64,000 nucleotides of DNA, taken from assembly GCF_010983895.1 (NCBI RefSeq), contig NZ_CP048836.1:2852001-2916000 (forward strand), written 5' to 3'. A program made the position numbers and the translations under genes. Origin of the DNA: Nitrogeniibacter mangrovi (lineage in GTDB: Bacteria > Pseudomonadota > Gammaproteobacteria > Burkholderiales > Rhodocyclaceae). Positions 45,144-52,545 of this stretch are shown here, in pieces. Every line of letters begins with the position of its first letter. Positions within the stretch are counted from its first letter, which is position 1. The notes beneath the pieces are model-generated. The model did no database searches, was not told the origin of the DNA, and saw only the letters and a list, made by a program, of their open reading frames with translations.

Positions 45144-46088
45144 TCAGGCCGCCTGTTCCCCGGCACCCGAATCCTCGTAACCATACCCATAGCCGTAGCC
45201 ATAACCGTAGTAGCCTCCGGGCCCCTGCATCGTCGACTTGTTGAGCAGCATCATCTTGATCGGACATGCATCAATGGTGGCCAACGCCTGCTTGACCGCC
45301 GAATGCGTGGTGCGCTCGGCCTCGACGACCATCACGATCTGCCCCATGTGCGTGGCCAATGCCCTGGCCTCGGTGGTGACGAGCAGCGGCGGGGAATCGA
45401 AGATGATGATTCGGTCGGCGTAGCGACGCGACATCTCGTCCAGCAACCGGTTCATCCCCTCACTGGCCAGCAATTCGGTGGCCCGCTGATTGGTGTTGCC
45501 GGCGGGAAGAATCGCCAACTTCTCGATGTTGGTTCGCAACAGCACATCCGGCAGGCGAATGTCTTCGTTCGTCAGCACGTCCATGAGGCCACGCTCCGGC
45601 GGAAGCCCCAGGGTCTTGAGCACCGAAGGCTTGGAGACATCCGCGTCGACCAGCAACACCGTGTGATCGAGCTCCATTGCCATACTGATGGCCAGGTTGA
45701 GCGCCGTGAAGCTCTTGCCCTCACCCGGCAACGCGCTCGTCACCATGATCAGGTTGCCATCCTCCACACGCGCTGCGCTGTTCATGGAGGCGTTCTTGAG
45801 CAACGGCCGTTTGACCACACGGTATTCCTCGGCAATCGCCGACCGGGGGTTGTCAGGCGTGACCAGGCCCATGCCATTGAGCCGGGACAAATCGATGCTC
45901 ACCGAGCGACTGACCACATCGCCCTGCGCCGGCGTCGCAGCCGACATCTCCGCGACCGCGACAGGCTCGATCTTGACGGGTTCGCCAAGGTCCCGCGGCA
46001 CGGAGATGCCCGCCGCTTCGGCGCCGGGCACCTGATCCGCGCGCTTGAGCTGGTCCAGCCGCTCGACCGCTTTTTCGATCAAACTCAT
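45144..46088 (-). CDS. XrtA-associated tyrosine autokinase (BY-kinase)
   Basis: 314-residue cytoplasmic bacterial tyrosine kinase of the family TIGR03018. EEYRVVKRPLLKNA precedes the nucleotide site. Walker A is ALPGEGKSFTALNLA (about 119-133), Walker A' LLVDADVSKPS (about 145-155) and Walker B IIIFDSPPLL (about 225-234). The C-terminus is a tyrosine cluster, seven Tyr between residues 293 and 304 in YYGYGYGYGYGY, the autophosphorylation tail. It has no transmembrane part of its own, so it acts on the Wzz-like protein encoded 9 bases upstream. A cognate phosphatase could be the LMW-PTP domain at 7414. Confidence 0.95.
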   Translation of the reverse strand: MSLIEKAVERLDQLKRADQVPGAEAAGISVPRDLGEPVKIEPVAVAEMSAATPAQGDVVSRSVSIDLSRLNGMGLVTPDNPRSAIAEEYRVVKRPLLKNASMNSAARVEDGNLIMVTSALPGEGKSFTALNLAISMAMELDHTVLLVDADVSKPSVLKTLGLPPERGLMDVLTNEDIRLPDVLLRTNIEKLAILPAGNTNQRATELLASEGMNRLLDEMSRRYADRIIIFDSPPLLVTTEARALATHMGQIVMVVEAERTTHSAVKQALATIDACPIKMMLLNKSTMQGPGGYYGYGYGYGYGYEDSGAGEQAA

Positions 46089-46097
46089 TGCAGTTCC

Positions 46098-47642
46098 TTA
46101 ATGATTACCGAGTACCGCAAGCGCGACAGTCATGAGGCCAAAGATCCCGACCAAGCCACCGAGGCCACCCATGAACGCCAGGTTCATGCGCCGCCGCCGC
46201 CGCTTGCGTCGCGGATCGGGCGCGGAGCTGACCGTCCCGAGTACCGGCAAACCGGTCACTTCACGCAGGTCCCGCCCATCGAGGAAACTGGGCCGAAGCT
46301 GACTGATGACGAAGGTCACCGCAAGCCCGCACAGCAGGGCCGCGATACCGGCCAGTGGCATCAACAGGAGCCGGTTCGGAGCCGACGGCTTGATCGGCAC
46401 GCTGGGCGGGTCGATCAGACGAAATTCCGCCATCCCGGACGAGGACTCCATCTCCACGGACATGTTGGCCGACTCGCGGCGCGCCACGAGGGTTTCGTAG
46501 TTGTGCTTGTTGATTTCGTAGTCCCGGTTCAGCTGGGCGAGCTCCGCCTCCATCTGCGGCAGCAGTTTCGCCGATTCCTGCAACTGCTTCTTGCGTGCCG
46601 CATACTCGGACACCCGCGCCTTGAGCGACGCAACGTTCGCCTCGGATTCGGCCAGCGCGAGCTTCATCTGCTGATAGACCGGATTCGAATTGACGTCGCC
46701 GAAGCCACCCGGCGTGTTCTTGCGCGCCTCGATCTCCTTCTTCTTCTGCGCTTGCAGCTGTTCGATCACCCGCCGCGTGCCGATGACGTCGGGGTGCTGA
46801 TCGGTGTAGCGCTGGAGCAGGCCATCCAGATTCTTTTGCAGCGCGTCAATCCGCCCATCGATTTCAGGAATCGACACCTTGGTTTGCGTCGGGGTCTCCG
46901 GCAACAGCACCGGATCCTCGCCGACGAGCTGGCGCCGCAATGCGTCGCGGGAGTTCTCGGCCTCCCGCAAGGCCAGTTCCGCCTGAGCCAGTTGCCCCGA
47001 AACCTCGGCGACCTGCGACACGTAGTCCTTGCCACTGCTGCCCATCAGAGGCAGATTCTTGATCCGGAAGTCCTTCAGTCGGTTCTCGGCTTCTTCGAGC
47101 CGCTGCTCGTAGGTCTTGATCTGCTCCTCGATGAACCGCCGCGCCGTATCGGTGTCCTTGCGCTTGTCGCCCAAGCCCGATTCGACAAAGATCGACACCA
47201 GAGACTGCACGACACGCTTGGCCCGCTCCGGCTGGGTATCCTCGTAGGAGAGCGTGAACAGGTTGTCACGTCCGGTGCCACGAATCTTGAGGGTTTGCGA
47301 CAGCTCGTTGATCAGATCCTCACGCTCCTTCTTCCCCTTGACCGCCAGATCGAGGTCGGCCATGCGAATCAGCTTTTCGATATTCGGCCGGCTGATCAAG
47401 GTGCGCGACAGGATGGTGATCTGCTGGTCCACGTTGGGCTGAATCGCCAGGCCCGACATGAGTGGCTTGAGCACCGACTGGGTATCGACGAAGATCCGTG
47501 CGGACGACTCATAGCGATCCGGGATCAGGTAAATGACGCCGGCCGCGGCGCAGCCGAACAGCCACGCGGCGAGAAGGCCCCACCAGCGGTACAGCCACAT
47601 GCCGCGCAGGTAGCCGATGATTTGTCTAAGGATGTCTTCCAT
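46098..47642 (-). CDS. XrtA system polysaccharide chain-length determinant (Wzz-like)
   Basis: 514 residues. The first membrane helix is in RWWGLLAAWLFGCAAAGVIYL (about 20-40) and the second near LLLMPLAGIAALLCGLAVTFVI (about 427-448). Between them lies a long periplasmic coiled coil rich in Glu/Leu/Lys (about 160-385, for example RFIEEQIKTYEQRLEEAENRLKDF). A third hydrophobic stretch ends the protein (LGGLVGIFGLMTVALAVLG). It is a polysaccharide copolymerase controlling chain length, and is paired with the tyrosine kinase at 45144. The proline-rich P-S-x-P-x-x-P motif before the second helix (IDPPSVPIKPSAPN) is the Wzz signature. A 56-base gap separates it from the export lipoprotein gene. 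Confidence 0.94.
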   Translation of the reverse strand: MEDILRQIIGYLRGMWLYRWWGLLAAWLFGCAAAGVIYLIPDRYESSARIFVDTQSVLKPLMSGLAIQPNVDQQITILSRTLISRPNIEKLIRMADLDLAVKGKKEREDLINELSQTLKIRGTGRDNLFTLSYEDTQPERAKRVVQSLVSIFVESGLGDKRKDTDTARRFIEEQIKTYEQRLEEAENRLKDFRIKNLPLMGSSGKDYVSQVAEVSGQLAQAELALREAENSRDALRRQLVGEDPVLLPETPTQTKVSIPEIDGRIDALQKNLDGLLQRYTDQHPDVIGTRRVIEQLQAQKKKEIEARKNTPGGFGDVNSNPVYQQMKLALAESEANVASLKARVSEYAARKKQLQESAKLLPQMEAELAQLNRDYEINKHNYETLVARRESANMSVEMESSSGMAEFRLIDPPSVPIKPSAPNRLLLMPLAGIAALLCGLAVTFVISQLRPSFLDGRDLREVTGLPVLGTVSSAPDPRRKRRRRRMNLAFMGGLGGLVGIFGLMTVALAVLGNH

Positions 47643-47698
47643 GGATCACTTCGAGATGCGTCGGGCCCGAAGGCCCGAATGATGGACAGTCCGGTCGG

Positions 47699-48319
47699 TC
47701 AGAACCAGCTTTGCGGGATGATCAGCACGTCACCCGGCCGCACTTCGGCATTCGCCGAGACGTCACCATCCTTGAGCAAATCGTCGAGGCGAACGCTGTA
47801 CTGCTTGTTCCCTTCGGCGGTCCGCAGGATCGTCGCGTGGTTACCGTCAGCGAACTCGGTCAGCCCACCGACCGCGATCATCACGTCAAGCAAGGTCATC
47901 TTCTGGCGATACGGCAGGACCTTGGGCTCGGCCGCTTCCCCGACCACCCGGATCTGCTGGCTGTAAGGCCCGACGAAGCTGGTCACGATCACCGTCACGA
48001 CCGGCTCACGAATATACTTTTCGAGCGCCTTCTCGATGTCACGCGCCAGCGTGGTCGCATCCTTGCCGATGGCCGGCAGATCCTCGACGAGCGGCGTGGT
48101 GATCTTGCCGTCCGGGCGTACTGGCACGGACATGGACAATTCAGGGTTGCGCCAGACGACGATATTGACCGTATCGCCCGGCCCGATCACATAGTTGTAA
48201 TCCGCATCTGCTGCCATCGCCGGCGCAGGCGGAAAACTATTGGTCGCGCAACCGGCGAGCAGAAGAAGCACCGCCAAGAACGCAGACATCATTCCAAACA
48301 GTGATTGCTTGGCCTTCAT
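47699..48319 (-). CDS. XrtA/PEP-CTERM system exopolysaccharide export lipoprotein (Wza-like)
   Basis: 206 residues. A lipoprotein signal peptide ends LLLLAGC (lipobox L-A-G-C, Cys about residue 24). NYVIGPGDTVNIVVWRNPELSMSVPVRPDGKITTPLVEDLPAIGK (about 43-86) is the polysaccharide export (Poly_export) domain, followed by a SLBB-like segment IRVVGEAAEPKVLPYRQKMTLLDVMIAVGGLTEFA. It ends VRPGDVLIIPQSWF, the usual finish. The ATG at 48319 has GGAGGGG 6 bases before it; a TTG upstream is rejected. It is the first gene of the 24-kb minus-strand operon, so the promoter must lie in 48320-48605. Confidence 0.95.
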   Translation of the reverse strand: MKAKQSLFGMMSAFLAVLLLLAGCATNSFPPAPAMAADADYNYVIGPGDTVNIVVWRNPELSMSVPVRPDGKITTPLVEDLPAIGKDATTLARDIEKALEKYIREPVVTVIVTSFVGPYSQQIRVVGEAAEPKVLPYRQKMTLLDVMIAVGGLTEFADGNHATILRTAEGNKQYSVRLDDLLKDGDVSANAEVRPGDVLIIPQSWF

Positions 48320-48605
48320 TTCCAACCCCTCCAAGAAGTGTAGCCCCGGCCATGCAGCCAGACATTCCAGTGGAATCCTAATGATCGCATCCCATCGACC
48401 AAAAGGAACAATTACACAAAATTACAGCCATTGCGCGTTCGAGACGCTAGAGTCTTGCGTGAATTGCAGGCCCGCTTTGCGCACAAAGATTTCGCAGCGG
48501 TCGCTTGCGCCGAACCTTCTCGACTGATCAGGCAGCCATGGATGCGCGACACGACCGTTCTGCAGTGCGCATGGCACTCGATTCAGCCCTGACGAGCCAT
48601 TTGAG
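48320..48605. promoter_or_regulatory. Divergent spacer, leader and promoter region of the main eps operon
   Basis: 286 bases without a gene between the export lipoprotein (minus) and the FeeM-like acyltransferase (plus). On the minus strand, bases complementary to 48387-48400 give a GG-N10-GC spacing within TTGGTCGATGGGATGCGAT. This agrees with the sigma-54 -24/-12 spacing but only partly with its wider consensus (TGGCAC, TTGC). No other promoter is clear. Exosortase-A loci are known to be run by the PrsK/PrsR-RpoN system, which makes the match worth recording at low confidence. Confidence 0.3.
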
Positions 48606-49376
48606 ATGAACGGAGCTTATCACGCCACGCCGGCATCAAACGTGACAACCGCCCCACCGATCATGCAATCGCTTGGCATTGCGCCGACGGACGCGAAGGC
48701 GAGCCGAGAGTTCGTACTCTCACGCAGTGATTTCCAGATCCGCCTCGGAACGACGGCCGATGGCCAGCGCAGTCGTGTCAGCATGCTGATCCAGCGCATG
48801 TACGCCTGGCGCGGCCTGCTGACCCACGCACCGTCGCGCCTCGATGACCGCCCCAATCAGTTGACGCTCATCGCATCCCGCGGGACCACCATGTTCGGCA
48901 CGCTGACCTTGAGCCTGGATTCTCCTGAGGGACTGTGCGCGGACGAGCTCTATGCCGATGAGATCGCCGCAGCCCGGCAGCGCGGCGCCCGCGTCTGCGA
49001 ACTGACGCGCCTGGCCATCGACCCGGCCTTCAACTCCAAGGAGGTCTTGGGCTCGATCTTCCATCTGGCCTACATCTTCGGGCGCCTGGTCCACGGCATG
49101 TCGGACCTGTTCATCGAGGTCAATCCACGCCATGTCGGTTTCTACACCCGGATGCTCGGCTTTCGGGTGGCCGGGGAAGAACGGATCTGTCCCCGCGTCG
49201 AAGCTCCGGCCGTGTTGCTGCACCTGCCGCTCGACTACGTCGACGAGCAGATCTCGCACCATGCCAGCCTAACCGGGTCCGGAGAAAGAAACCTGTACAC
49301 CTACTTTTTCAGCGCCGCCGAACAACAGGGTCTGCTGCGCCGGCTTCAGTCGGATCCGGCCGTTCTCGAAATCTGA
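48606..49376 (+). CDS. PEP-CTERM/exosortase-associated N-acyltransferase, FeeM-like
   Basis: 256 residues, GNAT-like fold of the FeeM/TIGR03694 type. The core is SRSDFQIRLGTTADGQRSRVSMLIQRMY (entry), LTLIASRGTTMFGTLTLSLDS, then ELTRLAIDPAFNSKEVLGSIFHLAYIFG with the E-x-x-R-x-A motif (about 140-165) and FIEVNPRHVGFYTRMLGFRVAGEE (about 176-200). FeeM makes N-acyl amino acids using acyl-ACP, and related LuxI-type enzymes use the same fold. In this locus an ACP and its AMP ligase are present at 3806-5715, so acyl-ACP is a plausible donor (inference). It is transcribed divergently from the eps operon and is not coupled to its right-hand neighbour. Confidence 0.88.
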   Translation: MNGAYHATPASNVTTAPPIMQSLGIAPTDAKASREFVLSRSDFQIRLGTTADGQRSRVSMLIQRMYAWRGLLTHAPSRLDDRPNQLTLIASRGTTMFGTLTLSLDSPEGLCADELYADEIAAARQRGARVCELTRLAIDPAFNSKEVLGSIFHLAYIFGRLVHGMSDLFIEVNPRHVGFYTRMLGFRVAGEERICPRVEAPAVLLHLPLDYVDEQISHHASLTGSGERNLYTYFFSAAEQQGLLRRLQSDPAVLEI

Positions 49377-49441
49377 GCCAACCGGATCGGACGCGCACGC
49401 GCCTCCTGATCAGCCGCCAGCGGAGAAGGCCCGGGTCGCTG

Positions 49442-50746
49442 TCAGAAATCCCGTCTGACCTCGAGATAGGCGCGGTCCTTGTCATCGTAGCGGCCGAACA
49501 CGCCATAGGTGTCTCCGCCAAAGATGTCGAACCCGGCAATCCCCCGCCACACCGGCGTCATCTGCCACACCACCTTCGGCCGGATCATGTAATCCTCACG
49601 ATTCAAGGCCGACACCATCAGCACTTCGGCCTCCAGCGCGTCGGTAAAGGCGTGGTTGACCAGCAGGGTCCAGCCCTGCTCGTTCCGGTCCCAATCCATC
49701 CAGTCGTTGTGACCGTAGTAGGTCCGGCCGTAATACTGCGCGTTCACGCGCCAGTCGGCACCGATCGGCACATCGACCCCGACCACATAGTCGAGCGTAT
49801 CCGACGCCTCGAGGCCATAGGGCGCAGCCGGGTTGTTCGTGTTGAATTTGCGCCCGTGGGTGTGCACCGCCTCGCCCTTGAGCACGAAGCTGCCCAGATC
49901 CTTGGAGAAGGTCGCGCCCACCTGCCGGATCCGGTCATGACGTGGGGTAAAGACGAGCGGCGCGTCCGAGGTCCGGTAGAAGGTCTGGGTGATGTCGGTG
50001 CTACGGTAGTAAAACGCCGAAAGATCCCAGCCATCGATCAACCTGGACGCCCTCAGACCCCAGTTCATGTTGCCCGGACGGTTGCCGGGCTTGTCTTCAT
50101 GCGCGATGCGCGCGCCCGCCGGCGCCAGAAACGGGTAGAACTCCCCGCCCGGCTTGCCGATGTCGTCATAGCTCGGCACCGGAATCCACAGCGCCTCCAG
50201 ATGCCAGTCGTCGCCGAAATGCTCGGCCCGGACCGCCCATTGCGGGGTGCGCATCTGATCGAACTCGGGCAGGTAGAACTCGCGCAAATCCCGCGCCGAC
50301 ACCACATCGGCGAAGAACAGCCCGACCATTTCCCCCCACACCACATGCTGGCGCCCCACGCGGTAGTCCAGACCGCCGGCAGCGAAATCCACGTAGGCCT
50401 CGCGCACCATGAACTCGTCGCGCAGATCCCGCTCCACCGCCGTGGGGTAGATATCGCTCTCCACGGCGGGCGCCATGTCCGCATCCAGACGACCACTGAT
50501 CTTCCACTTCGCCGCGTCCCCCAACCTGCCGGTCATGCCGAGCACGCCGCGCGCGCGCAGCTTCGACCAGTGCGACGGCGACTCATAGGCGCGCGCGGCC
50601 GAGAATTCGACGAATCCGAAATACGGAGACCGCTCGGCCGCGACGGGCTGCGCCACATCCAGCAGACTGTCCAGATCATCCATGGCCCCGGCCGACACGG
50701 CCGCAGCGCCCAACATCAACCCGAGGCAAATCTGCCTGAATCGCAT
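49442..50746 (-). CDS. DUF1302-like outer-membrane protein
   Basis: 434 residues. The ATG at 50746 is chosen since GAGGAG lies 6 bases before it, giving a signal peptide MRFRQICLGLMLGAAAVSAGA. An ATG two codons earlier abuts that site. The mature protein is beta-strand rich with repeated aromatic girdles, including YFGFVEFSAARAYESPSHWSKLRARGVLG, FMVREAYVDFAAGGLDYRVGRQHVVWGEMVG (about 118-148) and a C-terminal AYLEVRRDF. The RxG-x-Q-x-V-x-W-G block is typical of DUF1302/alginate-export-like barrels. The gene lies 10 bases after an ABC ATPase, and a lipoprotein-sorting gene is divergent from that, the usual company of these proteins in lipid or hydrophobic-compound export sets. Confidence 0.85.
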   Translation of the reverse strand: MRFRQICLGLMLGAAAVSAGAMDDLDSLLDVAQPVAAERSPYFGFVEFSAARAYESPSHWSKLRARGVLGMTGRLGDAAKWKISGRLDADMAPAVESDIYPTAVERDLRDEFMVREAYVDFAAGGLDYRVGRQHVVWGEMVGLFFADVVSARDLREFYLPEFDQMRTPQWAVRAEHFGDDWHLEALWIPVPSYDDIGKPGGEFYPFLAPAGARIAHEDKPGNRPGNMNWGLRASRLIDGWDLSAFYYRSTDITQTFYRTSDAPLVFTPRHDRIRQVGATFSKDLGSFVLKGEAVHTHGRKFNTNNPAAPYGLEASDTLDYVVGVDVPIGADWRVNAQYYGRTYYGHNDWMDWDRNEQGWTLLVNHAFTDALEAEVLMVSALNREDYMIRPKVVWQMTPVWRGIAGFDIFGGDTYGVFGRYDDKDRAYLEVRRDF

Positions 50747-50756
50747 CCTCATCTCC

Positions 50757-51506
50757 TCAAATCTCGGGGTCTTCTTCGGTTTCGTCGCGCCGGTCCTGGA
50801 CGAACACCCAGCCATCGTCCTTACGCATGCCCAGCGCCTTGATCTCGCCGTCCTCGATGCGCACGAGGCGATCGGCCATGTTCATCACGCGACGATCGTG
50901 GGTCGAGAAGACGAAGGTCGTTCCCGATTCACGGTTGATCATCTTCATGAGGCGCAGAATGTTCTCGCCGGTCTTTCGGTCCAGGTTCGCCGTCGGCTCA
51001 TCCGCGAGCACGATCTTGGAATGCGTCGCCAGCGCCCGCGCAATGGCCACCCGTTGCCGCTGTCCCCCGGACAGCTGGTTGGGGCGATGAGTGGCATACT
51101 TGCGCAGACCGACCATCGACAGGTAATGCTTGACGCGCTTCTGGCGCTCGGCCTTGGACAGTTCGGGCAACTGCAGCAGGGGATACTCGACGTTCTCTTC
51201 GGCCGACAGCACCGGCAGCAGGTTGAAAGTCTGGAAGATGAAGCCGATGGTACGCGCGCGCAGGTCCGCCAGCTCATCCGGCGTCTGGCCCGACACGTCG
51301 TGCCCGTTGATCAGCACCCGACCGGCCGACGGCGTATCGATACACCCGATGATATTGAGCAGAGTGGACTTGCCGCTGCCCGACGGCCCGGCGATCGCCA
51401 GAAACACCCCGGGCTCGATCGACAGGGTCACGTCGCTGAGCGCCGTGACCTCCTGCTCCCCGAGCCGGTAGCGTTTGTATACATTTTCGACCTGAACTAT
51501 CGCCAT
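50757..51506 (-). CDS. ABC transporter ATP-binding protein (LolD/MacB-type)
   Basis: 249 residues. Walker A GPSGSGKST (40-48), Q-loop FIFQTFNLLP, signature LSGGQ (145-149), Walker B KIVLADEPTANLD and the H-loop FVFSTHD. The LNIIGCIDTPSAGRVLINGHDV stretch and length match LolD/MacB ATPases that power FtsX-type permeases. No FtsX-like permease gene is seen nearby: the downstream neighbour is a DUF1302 barrel and the upstream one a divergent lipoprotein-sorting gene. The ATPase must therefore work with a permease encoded elsewhere. ATG 51506 is used; the 14 codons before it lack a ribosome-binding site. Confidence 0.93.
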   Translation of the reverse strand: MAIVQVENVYKRYRLGEQEVTALSDVTLSIEPGVFLAIAGPSGSGKSTLLNIIGCIDTPSAGRVLINGHDVSGQTPDELADLRARTIGFIFQTFNLLPVLSAEENVEYPLLQLPELSKAERQKRVKHYLSMVGLRKYATHRPNQLSGGQRQRVAIARALATHSKIVLADEPTANLDRKTGENILRLMKMINRESGTTFVFSTHDRRVMNMADRLVRIEDGEIKALGMRKDDGWVFVQDRRDETEEDPEI

Positions 51507-51550
51507 TGCGGTGCCGATATCACAATCAGAACCATGCAAGGATAGCATTC

Positions 51551-52321
51551 ATGACACAGCCATTTCGCATCGGCAAGCGCCTATTTACCGCTTCAATTCT
51601 CGCTTTTGCGGTCTCCGCCGCCTTCGCCGCAGACACCGGCCCGGCGCCCGATCCGCAAGCGCTGGTCGCGGCCGCCGACGCGGTGCGCTTCCCTCGTGAC
51701 AGCTTCCAGGTGGACATCGACATCCTCAGCCGCAGCGCCGACGACCCGGAAGGCGAATCACGCCGCTACCGGGTGCTCTCCAAGGGCAACGACGACACCG
51801 TGATCCTGACCATGGAGCCGGCCAGCGAGCGCGGCCAGATCCTGCTCATGAGCGGGCGCAACCTGTGGGTGTTCATGCCCTCGGTCTCGCAGCCCGTCCG
51901 CCTCTCCCTGGCCCAGCGCCTGACCGGCCAGGTCGCCAACGGCGATCTGGCGCGCGCCAACTTCGCGGGCGATTACACGCCGACGTATGTCGGCGAAGAC
52001 ACCATCGACGGCGAACCGGCGCATGTGCTCGAGCTGACCGCCGTGGACGGCAGCGTGACCTACGCCAAGGTCAAGTACTGGATCGGCCGAGACGACAACC
52101 ACCCGCTCAAGGCCGAGTTCTACGCCGTGTCCGGACGGCTGCTCAAGACCTGCCGCTATGAGGATTTCAAGAAAATGGCCGGCACGCTCCGCCCCACCCG
52201 GCTGGTCATGACCGACGCCCTCAAGTCGGGCGACGTCTCCACCCTCACCTATCGCGCCATGACGCCGCGTCCGCTGCCGAACAAGCTGTTCACCAAGGAT
52301 TATCTGAAGAAGCTCAACTGA
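51551..52321 (+). CDS. Outer-membrane lipoprotein-sorting protein (LolA-like fold)
   Basis: 256 residues with a signal peptide (LFTASILAFAVSAAFA, cut before ADTGPAP). The mature part follows the LolA/LolB-like pattern: FQVDIDILSRSADDPEGESRRYRVLSKG, then DTVILTMEPASERGQILLMSGRNLWVFMPSVSQPVRLSLAQRLTGQVANGDLARANFAGDYTP. The R-x-S-L-A-Q-R-L-x-G-x-x-x-x-G-D-x-x-x-x-x-F block marks the family annotated 'outer membrane lipoprotein-sorting protein'. These act in the periplasm with a LolCDE-like ABC system, so the divergent ATPase at 50757 is its likely partner. ATG 51551 has AAGGA 8 bases before it. Confidence 0.9.
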   Translation: MTQPFRIGKRLFTASILAFAVSAAFAADTGPAPDPQALVAAADAVRFPRDSFQVDIDILSRSADDPEGESRRYRVLSKGNDDTVILTMEPASERGQILLMSGRNLWVFMPSVSQPVRLSLAQRLTGQVANGDLARANFAGDYTPTYVGEDTIDGEPAHVLELTAVDGSVTYAKVKYWIGRDDNHPLKAEFYAVSGRLLKTCRYEDFKKMAGTLRPTRLVMTDALKSGDVSTLTYRAMTPRPLPNKLFTKDYLKKLN

Positions 52322-52353
52322 GCCTTTCCGCGGTGCCGGACGGCCCACGGCAG

Positions 52354-52410
52354 GGCCGGCTTCCGCCGGCCAGCGATCGGCGGCAAGGGACTGGCGGGTT
52401 GAAGCCCGCC
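52354..52410. repeat. Paired hairpins, REP-like
   Basis: Two hairpins stand directly after the lipoprotein-sorting gene: a perfect 7-bp stem GGCCGGC/GCCGGCC around TTCC (52354-52371) and a 6-bp stem GGCGGG/CCCGCC around TTGAAG (52393-52410). The second resembles the GGCGGGTT-GAA-CCCGCC REP type, and a similar sequence follows dadA at 61916. No T-run follows, so neither is a strong terminator alone. Confidence 0.5.
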
Positions 52411-52491
52411 CGACGCACCCCACGCCATCGACCACACAACGAAACCCGGTGGCGGCAAGTCGCCCGAAACACAACGCGACCGGGCGTACAC

Positions 52492-52520
52492 AAAAAAACG
52501 GCCACCCGAAGGTGGCCGTT
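52492..52520 (-). terminator. Rho-independent terminator of the porin gene
   Basis: A 10-bp stem (52497-52506 with 52511-52520, loop CGAA) made of AACGGCCACC/GGTGGCCGTT precedes a seven-base T run on the minus strand (A run at 52492-52498). It lies 26 bases after the porin stop codon. Confidence 0.9.
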
Positions 52521-52545
52521 TTCAGTTCGGATCGTCGGGAGACGA

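Noticed and set aside
45141-47966. 941-codon open frame on the + strand
   Set aside because: Antisense shadow of the kinase and Wzz-like genes, which have clear families; His/Arg/Leu-rich content without motifs.
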